Positions 1 through 9,560 of a stretch of 64,000 nt of DNA are shown piece after piece (the stretch's first letter is position 1; the number at the start of each line of letters is the position of its first letter). Under the pieces are notes generated by a model. The model saw only the letters and a list, made by a program, of their open reading frames with translations, searched no databases and was not told where the DNA came from. The stretch lies in contig CM018048.1 of NCBI GenBank assembly GCA_008638375.1, positions 54,723,847 to 54,787,846 on the forward strand, in the 5' to 3' direction. Source of the DNA: Nyssa sinensis. Its lineage: Eukaryota > Streptophyta > Magnoliopsida > Cornales > Nyssaceae. The position numbers and the translations under genes are program-made.

Positions 1-2312
1 AAGTTGGACAAGTTGTGGATGTTCAAGAGCAAGTTGCGGCATTGTCTAGGAAATTAGACCAAGTTTTGGCTAGGGGACAAGTTTCTACTTCTGCTCCTGC
101 CACTCAAGAGGTGTGTGCTTTATGTTCATGCCCAACTCATTATGTGTCAGATTGTCCCTTAGCCCCGCAATATCCAGAGTTTAATGCTCTCCAAGGTTTT
201 TCCAAACCGGGTAATGATCCATATTCTAACCATTACAACCCGGGATGGAGAAACCATCCAAATTTTTCTTGGAGGCCTCAAGCCTCAAATCCTCAATTCT
301 CACAAAATTCAAGGCCAAATGTGCCTAATTCTTTTCCATCATCGTTCTACCGTCCTCCTCCTCAACAATATCAACAACCACCTCCTCCCCTTAGAAATTC
401 AGCTTTTGAGGACAAAGTGTTGAGTGCTTTGCAAGCTTTAGAGTCAAATCATCAGTCTAACACTCAATTGCTCCATTCACACACTCAGTCCATCTCGAAG
501 CTAGAATTCGAAATGGGACAACTAGCACAAGCTATGAGTAGAAGAGACGAGGGGCGTTTACCAAGTCAACCGGTGAACAACCCTAAAGGCCAATATGGGG
601 TAGAGACTTCCAACCCCAATGATCAATATCATGAGCAAGCTAAGGCCATAACTACTCTTAGGAGTGGGAGAGTGGTAGATAACAAAGTTGAATATAAGGC
701 TGAGGGTGAATTGACAAGTTCTTCTAAAAAGGATGTAGTTGAGAATGACAATTTGCAAAAAGGGGATTCTTCATCCCCAAGTGATCCTTTGAGTATTCCT
801 GTGGCATCCTATATGCCCAAGGCCCCTTACCCTTCCTGCTTGGCCGACCCTTCTCCTTTTGGGAAAAAGGGTACAAATATGGAGGAAATGCTTGAGATTT
901 TTAAGCAAGTTAAGATTAACTTGCCACTTTTTGATGCAGTCAAGCAAATTCCTTCCTATGCCAAATTCTTGAAAGACCTTTGCACTCAAAAGCGAAAAGC
1001 TAAAACTCATGTGTCAAAGAAGGTCTTTCTAACAGAGCAAGTGAGCTCGATTCTCCAGTACCAAACTACACCTAAGTTCAAAGATCTTGGAGCCCCCACG
1101 ATTTCTTGTGTTATAGGTGATCACATCATAGATAGGGCGCTCCTTGACTTGGGGGCAAGTGTCAATTTATTGCCATACTCTGTTTATAAGCAATTTGGGT
1201 TAGGTGAGTTGAAGCCTACGACGGTGTCTTTGCAATTAGCTGACAGATCCGTCAAGATATCTCGTGGGATCATTGAGGATGTTCTAGTGAAAGTAGACAA
1301 ATTCTACTTCCCAGTTGATTTCTTAGTTTTAGACATGGAGCCTGCTCATGACCCTAAGCGTCAGATTCCCGTCATCTTAGGTCGACCCTTCCTAGCTACT
1401 ACTCATGCATGTATTAATTGTCGAACTGGGGTGATGGATATTTCTTTTAGGAATATGACTGTGAGGCTTAATGTTTTCAATGCTTCACAACAACCTTCAC
1501 ATGAGGAGGATTGTTTTTCAGTGGATATGATAGATGGGATAGTTGAGGAATCTCTCCCTCAAATCTTGATTGAGGATCTTTTGGAGAGATGTTTGACTTA
1601 CTTTGATAGTGATGCTTTCGATATTGATGCTTCTATTGAAGAAGTCAATTCATTACTTGATTGTTCTCCTTCTGTAGACTATCCTCCTTGGAAGTCTAGA
1701 CCGGAACCCCTACCTAATCTTGCGAGCACCCCTGCTCTTCCATCTTTAGAGGTTCCTCCAAAGCTTGAGTTGAAGCCACTCTCGGCTACTCTTAAGTATT
1801 CATTCTTAGAACCCGATGACACTCTCCCTATTATCATTGCTTCTAATCTTCCAAGTGAGCAAGAGTGCCGTCTTCTTGAGGTTCCTAGAGAGCACAAGGG
1901 TGCTATAGGTTGGTCCCTAGCTGATTTGAAAAGGTTTGATCCATCTATTTGTATGCACCATATTCATTTAGAGGAGCTTAGAAATGATGCATATGAGAGT
2001 TCCCGTATTTACAAGGCTAGGACTAAGGCATTCCATGATTCTCACATTAATCGTAAGTCATTTGATCCCGGTAAAAAAGTGTGGTTGTTTAACTCTAAGT
2101 TACGGTTGTTTCTTGGGAAGTTACGGTCTAGATGGGATGGTCCATATGAGGTTGTTCAATCTTGGTCTCATGGTGCAGTGGAAATTCATAACCCTCGGAG
2201 TGGCCAAACTTTCAAAGTTAATGGCCAAAGGTTGAAATTGTTTATTGATGGTGTGGAGGAAGGGAGTTTGATTGAGGAGATTGATCTTGAAGACCCAGTT
2301 TATATTGATTGA
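1..2312 (+). CDS. Retrotransposon gag-protease polyprotein fused in frame to integrase C-terminus (5' partial)
   Basis: The frame is open from the window edge, so the true start lies upstream; the first in-window codons match an internal part of gag in copy 2. Taking the GTG at 15 as residue 1, a CCHC zinc knuckle lies at residues 34-47 (C34, C37, H42, C47). A proline- and glutamine-rich gag tail follows. A retropepsin-like domain has DLGAS near residue 378; the Leu after the catalytic Asp is usual in this family as I know it. Near residue 650 the protein jumps from the start of the RT region into the integrase C-terminal segment, ending in DLEDPVYID. RT, RNase H and the integrase catalytic core are absent. 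The join is at an AGAGGA motif (1970-1975) that is present at both deletion ends in copy 2. The ORF has about 765 codons and no stop, so a Gag-protease product is conceivable, but reverse transcriptase would have to come from elsewhere. Confidence 0.88.
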   Translation, partial: VGQVVDVQEQVAALSRKLDQVLARGQVSTSAPATQEVCALCSCPTHYVSDCPLAPQYPEFNALQGFSKPGNDPYSNHYNPGWRNHPNFSWRPQASNPQFSQNSRPNVPNSFPSSFYRPPPQQYQQPPPPLRNSAFEDKVLSALQALESNHQSNTQLLHSHTQSISKLEFEMGQLAQAMSRRDEGRLPSQPVNNPKGQYGVETSNPNDQYHEQAKAITTLRSGRVVDNKVEYKAEGELTSSSKKDVVENDNLQKGDSSSPSDPLSIPVASYMPKAPYPSCLADPSPFGKKGTNMEEMLEIFKQVKINLPLFDAVKQIPSYAKFLKDLCTQKRKAKTHVSKKVFLTEQVSSILQYQTTPKFKDLGAPTISCVIGDHIIDRALLDLGASVNLLPYSVYKQFGLGELKPTTVSLQLADRSVKISRGIIEDVLVKVDKFYFPVDFLVLDMEPAHDPKRQIPVILGRPFLATTHACINCRTGVMDISFRNMTVRLNVFNASQQPSHEEDCFSVDMIDGIVEESLPQILIEDLLERCLTYFDSDAFDIDASIEEVNSLLDCSPSVDYPPWKSRPEPLPNLASTPALPSLEVPPKLELKPLSATLKYSFLEPDDTLPIIIASNLPSEQECRLLEVPREHKGAIGWSLADLKRFDPSICMHHIHLEELRNDAYESSRIYKARTKAFHDSHINRKSFDPGKKVWLFNSKLRLFLGKLRSRWDGPYEVVQSWSHGAVEIHNPRSGQTFKVNGQRLKLFIDGVEEGSLIEEIDLEDPVYID

Positions 2313-2544
2313 TGTTTTTCTCCTCGTGCTGTGTCTAGCTGAAGACATTAAACTTAGCTCTTCTTTTGGGAGGAAACCCAATTTTATTTTATTTTAGTTT
2401 AGTTTAGTTCAGTTTATTTTATTTTATTTTATTTTATTTTTGTTGTTTTTAATTGAGTTTTCTTTTTATTGTTTTGTAGGTGTTTATTATTTATTTTATT
2501 CTTATTGTTTAAAAAAAAAAAAAAAGAGAGGTCTCTCTTTAGTC

Positions 2545-2815
2545 ATGTTTGTTTTCTGGACTAAAAAGCTCGAACAATTTCAGAAAGCTCGAGCATTTTC
2601 TCATGTTTTTTTTTCCAAATGTTTCTGGTCCAGAAAGCTCGAGCACTCGCCAAAAAGCTTGAGCACTTTTTCATCAAAAATTGGTTAAATATTCTGCCTC
2701 GAAAAGCTCGAGCACTCCAAGAAAAGCTCGAGCTCTTTTTCTTCCCTCAAAGCTCTTAAGGTGCTGTCCTAAAAAGCTTGAGCTTTTCTTAGAAAGCTCG
2801 AGCACTTTTAATTCA
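2545..2815 (+). repeat. Cluster of palindromic GCTCGAGC motifs
   Basis: Between the pol stop and the T-rich tract there are five exact copies of the octamer palindrome GCTCGAGC and several one-base variants (GCTTGAGC, GCTCGAAC). They are mostly set in an AAAGCTCGAGCACT context and irregularly spaced. The same cluster occurs at the equivalent place in copy 2 (about 35650-35940), so it belongs to the element. Its function is unknown. Reading frames through it look repetitive and are not proposed as genes. Confidence 0.8.
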
Positions 2816-2819
2816 GTTC

Positions 2820-2942
2820 AAAAAAAAAAAAAAAATTTATTTATTTTTATTTTATTTATTTTTATTTTTATTTTTGTTTTTGTTTTTGTTTTTATTTTTA
2901 TTTTTATTTTTATTCTTATTCTTATTTTTATTTTTATTTTTA

Positions 2943-2973
<31 letters not shown>

Positions 2974-3203
2974 TTTATTTTTATTTTTATTTTTATTTTT
3001 ATTTTTTTTATTTTTATTTTTCATTTTTTTATTTTTATTTTTATTTTTATTTATTTATTTATTTTTATTTATTTTTTATTTTTTATTTTTTATTTTTTAT
3101 TTTTTATTTTTTATTTTTTATTTATTATTTTTTTATTATTATTATTTTTTCATTTTTTTTATTTATTATTATTTTTTTTTTATTTTATTTTTTTTTTTTT
3201 TTG
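2820..3203 (+). repeat. T-rich low-complexity tract of TTTTTA / TTTTTG type
   Basis: About 380 bp of almost pure T with A, or early on G, every five or six bases. Copy 2 has a short GTTTTT tract here, followed by inserted foreign sequence including an F-box fragment. The long reading frames through this tract (poly-Phe/Leu on +, poly-Lys on -) are artefacts of base composition. Confidence 0.9.
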
Positions 3204-4233
3204 TGCATCGGAATGGCTTACGAGGATTGCAAAAATTTGTATAGAAAGCCGTTCCAAATACACTTCATTCTACTATGGCTTTGGTTCAGTTATTTCTCAG
3301 CCTATATGTGCACTTATTGGCATATTGATTCTCTTTTCCCAATTTGTTTTGTTATGCCAATATTTAGATTCTATGACCTTAATGAATTTTATTAGTCAAT
3401 TTGTTATTGTAGGGATTCATGGGTTACCCAAAAGCTTCAAAAGGCCGTGCAATTGAAGTTTTTCCCCTCTTGAACCAGGTGCACTCCTTCCCTTTACTTC
3501 TTTTTGTTCTATTTCATGTTGTTTGCTGTCATGTCCCCTTGAGGACAAGGTGTCACATAAGTTGGGGGGAGTTGCTATTATTTTGCCTACTTGAGCTCAA
3601 TATACTTCATGATTAAAATTTTATTGTTTTGAGCGTATTCATGTATTTCTGAGCTTGCATGAGAATCATTGTGATAGTTGTGCACTGTTAGTGATTTGTC
3701 TTTCCCTAACTTTCATAATTGGAGACAAATTGGGTTGCTACTCTTGTGACTCTATGACTTAATGGTTAGACTGTGAGACTCTAGTATCATGATGGCATTT
3801 ACTGAGACTTATAACCCATATTATGTAGATTTGAGCTTTAACTTTATTTTGAGGGTTCTACAGTTTGCATATCTCCATTCTATCAATTGTCATTGTCACA
3901 TGTCTAAGGTCAGTCAGTTCAGATGTCAGATGACACTTCTTGCCTTTGGGGAATGAAACTAGGCCCTCTTTCTACTTTGAGCCCGTTCGTTTGTTTCTTG
4001 CATCTTCACATTATTTACCTGATTGGAACCAAGTTGAGCCTTTATTATTATATCTTTCTTTTCATAGCCAGTAGCCTCGCTTTGGGCGAAGAAGTTGGAT
4101 GATTTTTCTTTGAGAAATTGGTGTTATGAAAGTAGAGAAGTGAAGATGTACATTTTTCTTTTATTGTAATTTTATTCAATATCAAAAAAAAAAATGAAAA
4201 AAAAAAGAGACAAAAGAGAAAAAAAGAACAATC

Positions 4234-4264
<31 letters not shown>

Positions 4265-5162
4265 TTTCATTGCCTTTTCCTTTTCTTTTTGGTTTGCTCA
4301 AGTAGAAAAGTTGTGAGTAGTTTGGGAATGCTTGTATTGAAATTTTGGGAGTGGTGTTGCAATGTTCAAAAGAGATGATGAATTTGGAAAACTCCAATTT
4401 ATTCACTTCAGCTTCTTTGCTTATCACATGGAGATTATTGTTCACTTACCCTTACATTATCCTTGACCTTGACCTACGTTACAACCAGAAACAAAGACCT
4501 AGCCGACCCCGAAGGTGTAGTAGTTGATGATTGAGGATGTGACTGTAATGATCGTGTGACATTGGGAGTTGATTTTCGTAGTGGTTAGAACTCTCTCTAT
4601 ATTATTCTTATTGTGCTTTCATTCATATTTGCATGTGGATTATTTGATTTGTACTCAACAATTATTCTATCCACATGTATGAGAGGATACATATGCACCC
4701 TATCTCTGTGAGCTTCATTTGTGAGTGATATCTTTTGGTGAGATTTGGAGTCAAAGTAATGCCTGATTGAAAAAAAAAAAGGGTTTCATTGCCTAGACAT
4801 CTTGTTATGGTTGTTGCTTTTATGCACACTGATTCTATCCATTTATGAGCACTTGGGAAATTCACAGGTTGCTTTTAGTGACATAATTGCTACTTTGATT
4901 CGATTATAACTCAGTTATACATTCATTAAGCTTCATTTTTATTAATTATGGAGTATATTGTGTTCAAGTTGGGGGGTGTTGAATTTTGTGGGTAGATTCA
5001 CTGCAAACCCTCACGAGACTATAACTCGTCCACTAGGATAACCTAGGGGTTTAAAGCCTTATTGCATATGGTAAATGCAATCGTGTATCCCATGAAAGAG
5101 GATTTAGTTAGTTCTATTTTGTTTCTTGTTTCCTTGGCTTTGCTCGAGGACTAGCAAAGTGT
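3204..5162 (+). other. Noncoding 3' region of the retrotransposon
   Basis: No credible gene. The sequence matches the inverse of about 31102-34010 in copy 2. Near 3455 copy 1 jumps across the extra ORF present in copy 2. Two polypurine-like blocks (AAGTTGGGGGG at 3559-3570 and 4966-4978) resemble the real polypurine tract next to the LTR. A short TA repeat lies at about 4243-4266. Confidence 0.75.
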
Positions 5163-5175
5163 AAGTTGGGGGGTG
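5163..5175 (+). promoter_or_regulatory. Polypurine tract of copy 1
   Basis: AAGTTGGGGGGTG lies directly against the first base of the 3' LTR, the expected site for plus-strand DNA priming. Copy 2 has the equivalent at about 31102-31114 on the - strand. Confidence 0.8.
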
Positions 5176-6387
5176 TGATAACTGGTTAAAAAGTGCATAT
5201 TTATTTTGTTAACTCTAGATATTCTTGCATTTTTATTATTTTAATTTCTCCAATCTATATGCATTTGCTAGTTAATTCTTATTTTATCTTTTTGCAGAGA
5301 AAGCTCGTCAAAGTTGATGATTTAATGGTGAATTTGGAGCAAAAAGAGAATATTGGGCTTTGAAGTGCTAAAAGAAGTGGAAAACAAGTGATTTTGGGTT
5401 AGAAGAGAGGCTTGATCCATATATGGGTGGACCAGGGCTCATTTTAGCACTATAGGCTCTATTTTGGAGCGCTTTAGACTCCCTTTTTGGGCCCTTAATG
5501 TCTAATTACGGGATTTTATATTATTTTCCCTAATTCTTATTTTGTGAGGGTATTTTTGGAAAGAGGGGGATATATTGTAACCTAGGGTTTTGAAAAAAAG
5601 AGGAGGCCGTCTTGGAGATCTAGAGGGACGAAGAAAAGAGGGAAAGAGACAACTCTGAAGAAGAAGATGAAGAATTCCATGGCTATGGTCTCCTCTTCCA
5701 CGATCATGGGCTAAGTCCTCTTATTCCTAGGGTTTAGATGAAACCCTAGTCAAGTAATATTGTTTCTTTGTATTTTATTTTTGGGTTAATTAGTCTTGGA
5801 TGTTGATTGTATAACATTGGGATTTTATTAAAGCATTGATCGTATTATTCAATTGCACATAATCAATTTCTGTGATTTTGTTTATGTGGTTATACAATAG
5901 TAATATGTGTACATACATCAAAACCGTAGGACGAGTCATAACTCAGGGAAAACAAATTGTGACTATGACCTTAGAATTAGCGTAGACAATTTGTGTTGAC
6001 CAAAGATGATTCGTGCTTAGGGTTTTGGTGCGTGATTTTCTTGATGATTGTATTGAGGCTTGTAGCCGAAATACATCTTTTACATCCAAATTAAATGACC
6101 CAAGAATGAATACAATTGAAGCTAGTTACAAGATTAGTGGTGGATTCAACACCCTAGGAATTCTCTTTTAATTTGATTCCTCATTAATTCAGTTAAATAT
6201 TTGCTTTAAGTATAGTTTTCATTTAATTTTAGGAAAAATCAACAACAATCAATCTTTGTTAATTTGAATTGAAATCAATCTCAACTTTGGTTTTTAAACA
6301 ATTAACAGTCTCTGTGGGTTCGACCCTTACTTCTCTACTATACTAGTAGTTTAGTTTGGTAATTTTATTGATTTCCACGACAGATCA
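5176..6387 (+). repeat. 3' LTR of copy 1 (1212 bp)
   Basis: It starts TGATAACTGG, directly after the polypurine tract, and ends CGACAGATCA, giving TG...CA ends. Its borders agree with the two LTRs of copy 2 (29896-31101 and 40953-42161), to which it is clearly similar but diverged. The matching target duplication cannot be tested because the 5' end is outside the window. Confidence 0.9.
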
Positions 6388-6392
6388 ACAGG

Positions 6393-6575
6393 TCTAGTCC
6401 ATTTCACTCAATGTACAGACCCCTAAAAACCTTGTATCCATTATAAATGTTACAAATTTGGTCCATTTCATACAGATCCCTAATGAAATTGTGTTCAATA
6501 CAAGTATCATAGATCTGGTCCATTTTTTTTCACTCTACAGACCTTTAGAAAAACATTTTTTCATTTGCAAGTGTT
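6393..6575 (+). repeat. Three diverged tandem units just outside the LTR
   Basis: Units of about 60-65 bp begin near 6393, 6456 and 6512. Each has a (T)GGTCCATTT-like start followed by a CAGACC or CAGATCC block. They are strongly diverged. No gene is seen here. Confidence 0.5.
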
Positions 6576-7904
6576 ATAGGTTGGTATATTATAAATCATC
6601 AAGTACGCGTGACTCTTTAGAAACCCTAACCCCAGCTCTGCACAAGTCCCACAAAACTGAGGCTCGAAGGGGGAGTAGTTGATATACCATAAAGTGACAA
6701 ATATATTCAAAGCATGACACATGTATGTACATAGCTCTTTAGGGTACAGATCAAGAATGATTGTATTATCCAGATTAAACAGGCACGGAGGGTTCAGAAG
6801 TATGTGGTTCAAAACATAGCACCGCCTTCCATATTCTACCGACCTCAAAATAAAGAAACATAGTTCAATATAACAACTACTATTTTTGGATATCTTCAAA
6901 TTCCTACTTTTATGACTTCTAATCCTACTCAACTTAGGAGATCTATAATCTATAAATAAGATCATAAAGTACACTTTCAGTTTATGTTTAATTCTTCTTT
7001 TAAATTATAGTATTTTTCTATTTACTGACTTTATCATTGAAACGGCTACCACCGGAGCCTTTTCGGTGACTGTCTGGTATCAAGTTCTTGACAAATAGCG
7101 AATGACAGGAGACTTTTTTGATAAAAAATGAGCAACGTCAGTTTGGTACCATTTATGGGAACGATAATAAAAATGATCTCAACTTAAAAACAAAAACTAA
7201 CTGTCCTTCACTTTAAAAATAAAAAGTGTTTGAACTTATAATAATTAAATATTTTTTGTAAAGACTTAGGAACAATTAACTCATTTTAATAGGGATTTTA
7301 ATATCATATAGTTAAAAGAAATAAAAAAAAAAAAAATACATACTAATAGTTGTCCAAGTGTGAAGTAAATTGGATTATTCGAAATAGAAAAATTTATCTC
7401 TTTTATACACACAATTTTGTTTTGAGTTTTTCCCCATCTTGACATCGCTTATATAAAAAAACAGTTGTCCACAAGTATGAAAATATTAATAGACTAATTT
7501 TAGGCATGTGGTATGGATTTTTTTATCAATACAACTGACTTGACCGAGGAACTCTAACTTTGTAGGTATCGCCCGGTCATCTCTAAAAAAGTTAAAGATT
7601 TAATTTTCAAGAGTGACAATGTGACATGGTGAGGTGAGGGGGGGAATTCGGTTGCTTTTAGGCTTGGCCTAGTTTAGGATTATCAGGAGAAAGTCACTCT
7701 TTAATATGGACATAAAAAAATCAAAGAGTTGAGCGTCCGTGAATATTTTTTATTTTTATATTTTTGGAAATAAAATTGACGAGAATTTAAAATTATATTA
7801 ATTTGTGTTTAATTTTTCTATATAACTAAATAGACAGAGTTGTATGTTTAATTTGTGTTGAATTTCTCTAATTTTGAGAAAGTATTATAACAAGTAAAGA
7901 TTAT
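6576..7904. other. Intergenic AT-rich DNA, nothing recognised
   Basis: I see no gene, RNA gene or clear transposon end. The short reading frames lack recognisable domains and are full of low-complexity residues. Confidence 0.5.
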
Positions 7905-8900
7905 TAATACAAGGTTGTTCAACCTAGCTGTGAATAAGAGGATTTCGGTGGTTGAATTTATTGGTTTATTGGAATCTCCTAATTGGTCCATCTTTTTTAA
8001 AAGGCGTCTCTTTTTCGTGGGAGGAAGAAAGTTTTTCAAATCTGGAGTTTTTAATTCCTACTGGTCTCAACTTCGATCAGAACCAGTTGGACACTATCAG
8101 TTGGAAGGCTTCACTTTCTGGGCAGTTCTCAGTGGTAGTGCAAAGAATAAGTTACTAAATTTTATTTGGAATAATGTGGGTCCCTCTAGAATAAAATATT
8201 TCAGTTGGCTGTGTCGGAAAGACAGGATTAAGACGACAGGTTTTCTTTCACAATTGGGATTTTGGGAAATCAAAACGATTGTAGAGTCAACTGATCATAT
8301 TCTCCGAAATTGTAATGAAGTTTGGAAGGTTAGGTCTAGTTGTATCAAATGGTACGGTTTTTGTTGGGCATCCCCAGGTTCAATTACTCAGTTATTTTCA
8401 TGGTGGCAATGTATCAAGGTCCGGAAGAAGGTTAGAAAAATTTGGGAAGCTATCCCTCATGTTGTTCTTTGGTCCATCTGGAGGGCTAGAATTGATTTTG
8501 TCTTCAATAAAAAGTCTCCTGATTGGAATTATATGTGTGATCTTGTCAAGGTGAGACTGACCTATTGGGTGAAAAGTGGATGGAATCTTTTAGACTTCTC
8601 ACTTGGTATTCAATCTTCATCAAGTTTTGGACAATGTTTGATTTGCATTGGGTCTGTATTTAAGGGTCATCTTTGGGTTTAGTATTACATGGAAGTTTTT
8701 TTTTTTTTTTTTTTCTGGTTTTTGGTGTCTCTTTTTTGGATGCTGGTAGATGATTTGGCTCTTATTTGGTGACAATCTAGTTGGAATGCAGCGAGTTGTT
8801 TATAATACCCTCTATACTCAAGTTTTATTGATGTATTATTTTGTATCCCTTATACAATTTTTTATTAATGTATTTCTTTCTTTTGCTGTTCAAAAAAGAA
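7905..8900 (+). mobile_element. LINE (L1-type) 3' fragment with zf-RVT domain
   Basis: The sequence encodes the end of a plant LINE ORF2, after the reverse transcriptase. The start reads RLFNLAVNKRISVVE, a common pre-zinc-binding LINE motif. A frameshift near 8060-8150 separates DTISWKASLSGQFS in one frame from the zf-RVT-like part WNNVGPSRIKYFSW...DRIKTTGFL...STDHILRNC...VLWSIWRARIDFVFN in another. A T-run (about 8697-8714) and a LINE-like 3' tail follow, with TTTATTGATGTATT and CTGTTCAAAAAAG near 8825-8900. The catalytic reverse transcriptase is missing and the frame is broken, so this is a 5'-truncated dead copy. Confidence 0.8.
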
Positions 8901-9228
8901 GTGAAAATCAAGTTAACAAAAAGAGGAATACAGGAAAGAAAGGAGCACAAGTTCCGTTTGTCTCTTACATTATATAGTTTTTGTAAGTGGATGTTTGGTA
9001 ACACTTGGAGAAAAACAGTTCAGAGTTGTTTTTTACAAAAATATATTTATGCATTTGAATAAAATAAAATTAACGCCAAAACAATTTTAAATTAAAACTT
9101 AACCTAGTCAATGAGTAATTATTTTAAAATATCATTTATAAATATTATTGGCGTTCCACATCAGTTACAAACAATATTCATGAAAGACATATAAAGATGA
9201 CACAAAACACAGAAATCATACATGTATT
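8901..9228. other. Intergenic DNA, nothing recognised
   Basis: AT-rich sequence with no gene or repeat that I can support. Confidence 0.5.
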
Positions 9229-9420
9229 GAGGTAGTGATGTTGGTATCCCATATTGGTTGCAGATGATGTCCATAAAATCGTACTTTCATCGAGATGAAT
9301 CATATATGTACCGAGGTGGAGATGTTGGTTTCTCATATTAGTTACAGACGATGTCCATAAAATCATACTTACATCGAGATGGAGATGTCGATATCCCATA
9401 TCGGACGATGTCCATAAAAG
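9229..9420 (+). repeat. Degenerate tandem repeat, about three units
   Basis: Units start near 9229, 9313 and 9378. Each carries a GAGATGTTGGTATCCCATAT-like block followed by GACGATGTCCATAAAA. The last unit is shortened. The open frame on the - strand is simply the translated repeat. Confidence 0.7.
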
Positions 9421-9517
9421 ACTGCTCAGAAATTTACGATTACCAGCAGACCTATCAGTAATTGAAAAGGTAAAAAAATTTGTCCAAATTAACAAACAAG
9501 TTTGAAATAGCATTTAT

Positions 9518-9560
9518 AAATACAAAAACAAAAACAAAAACAAAAACAAAAACAAAAAAT
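9518..9560 (+). repeat. Microsatellite (ACAAAA)n
   Basis: About six head-to-tail copies of a 6-bp CAAAAA unit. Confidence 0.9.

Larger units (their letters stand above)
1..6387 (+). mobile_element. Athila-like Ty3/gypsy LTR retrotransposon, copy 1 (3' part)
   Basis: The 3' part of an LTR retrotransposon whose 5' LTR and gag start lie outside the window. It contains an open gag-protease frame (1-2312), a cluster of CTCGAG-type motifs, a T-rich low-complexity tract, noncoding sequence, a polypurine tract and a 1212-bp 3' LTR. The same parts occur in inverted orientation in the copy at 29896-42161, which fixes the borders. The assignment to Athila rests on the protease and gag type, and on the tRNA-Asp-type primer site and extra 3' ORF seen in the second copy. 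Relative to that copy, this one lacks about 2.3 kb of RT, RNase H and integrase core, and about 1.1 kb of the extra 3' ORF, so it cannot move alone. Confidence 0.9.

Noticed and set aside
2681..3395. Long poly-Phe/Leu reading frames
   Set aside because: They translate a T-rich low-complexity tract inside a retrotransposon and have no protein-like composition.
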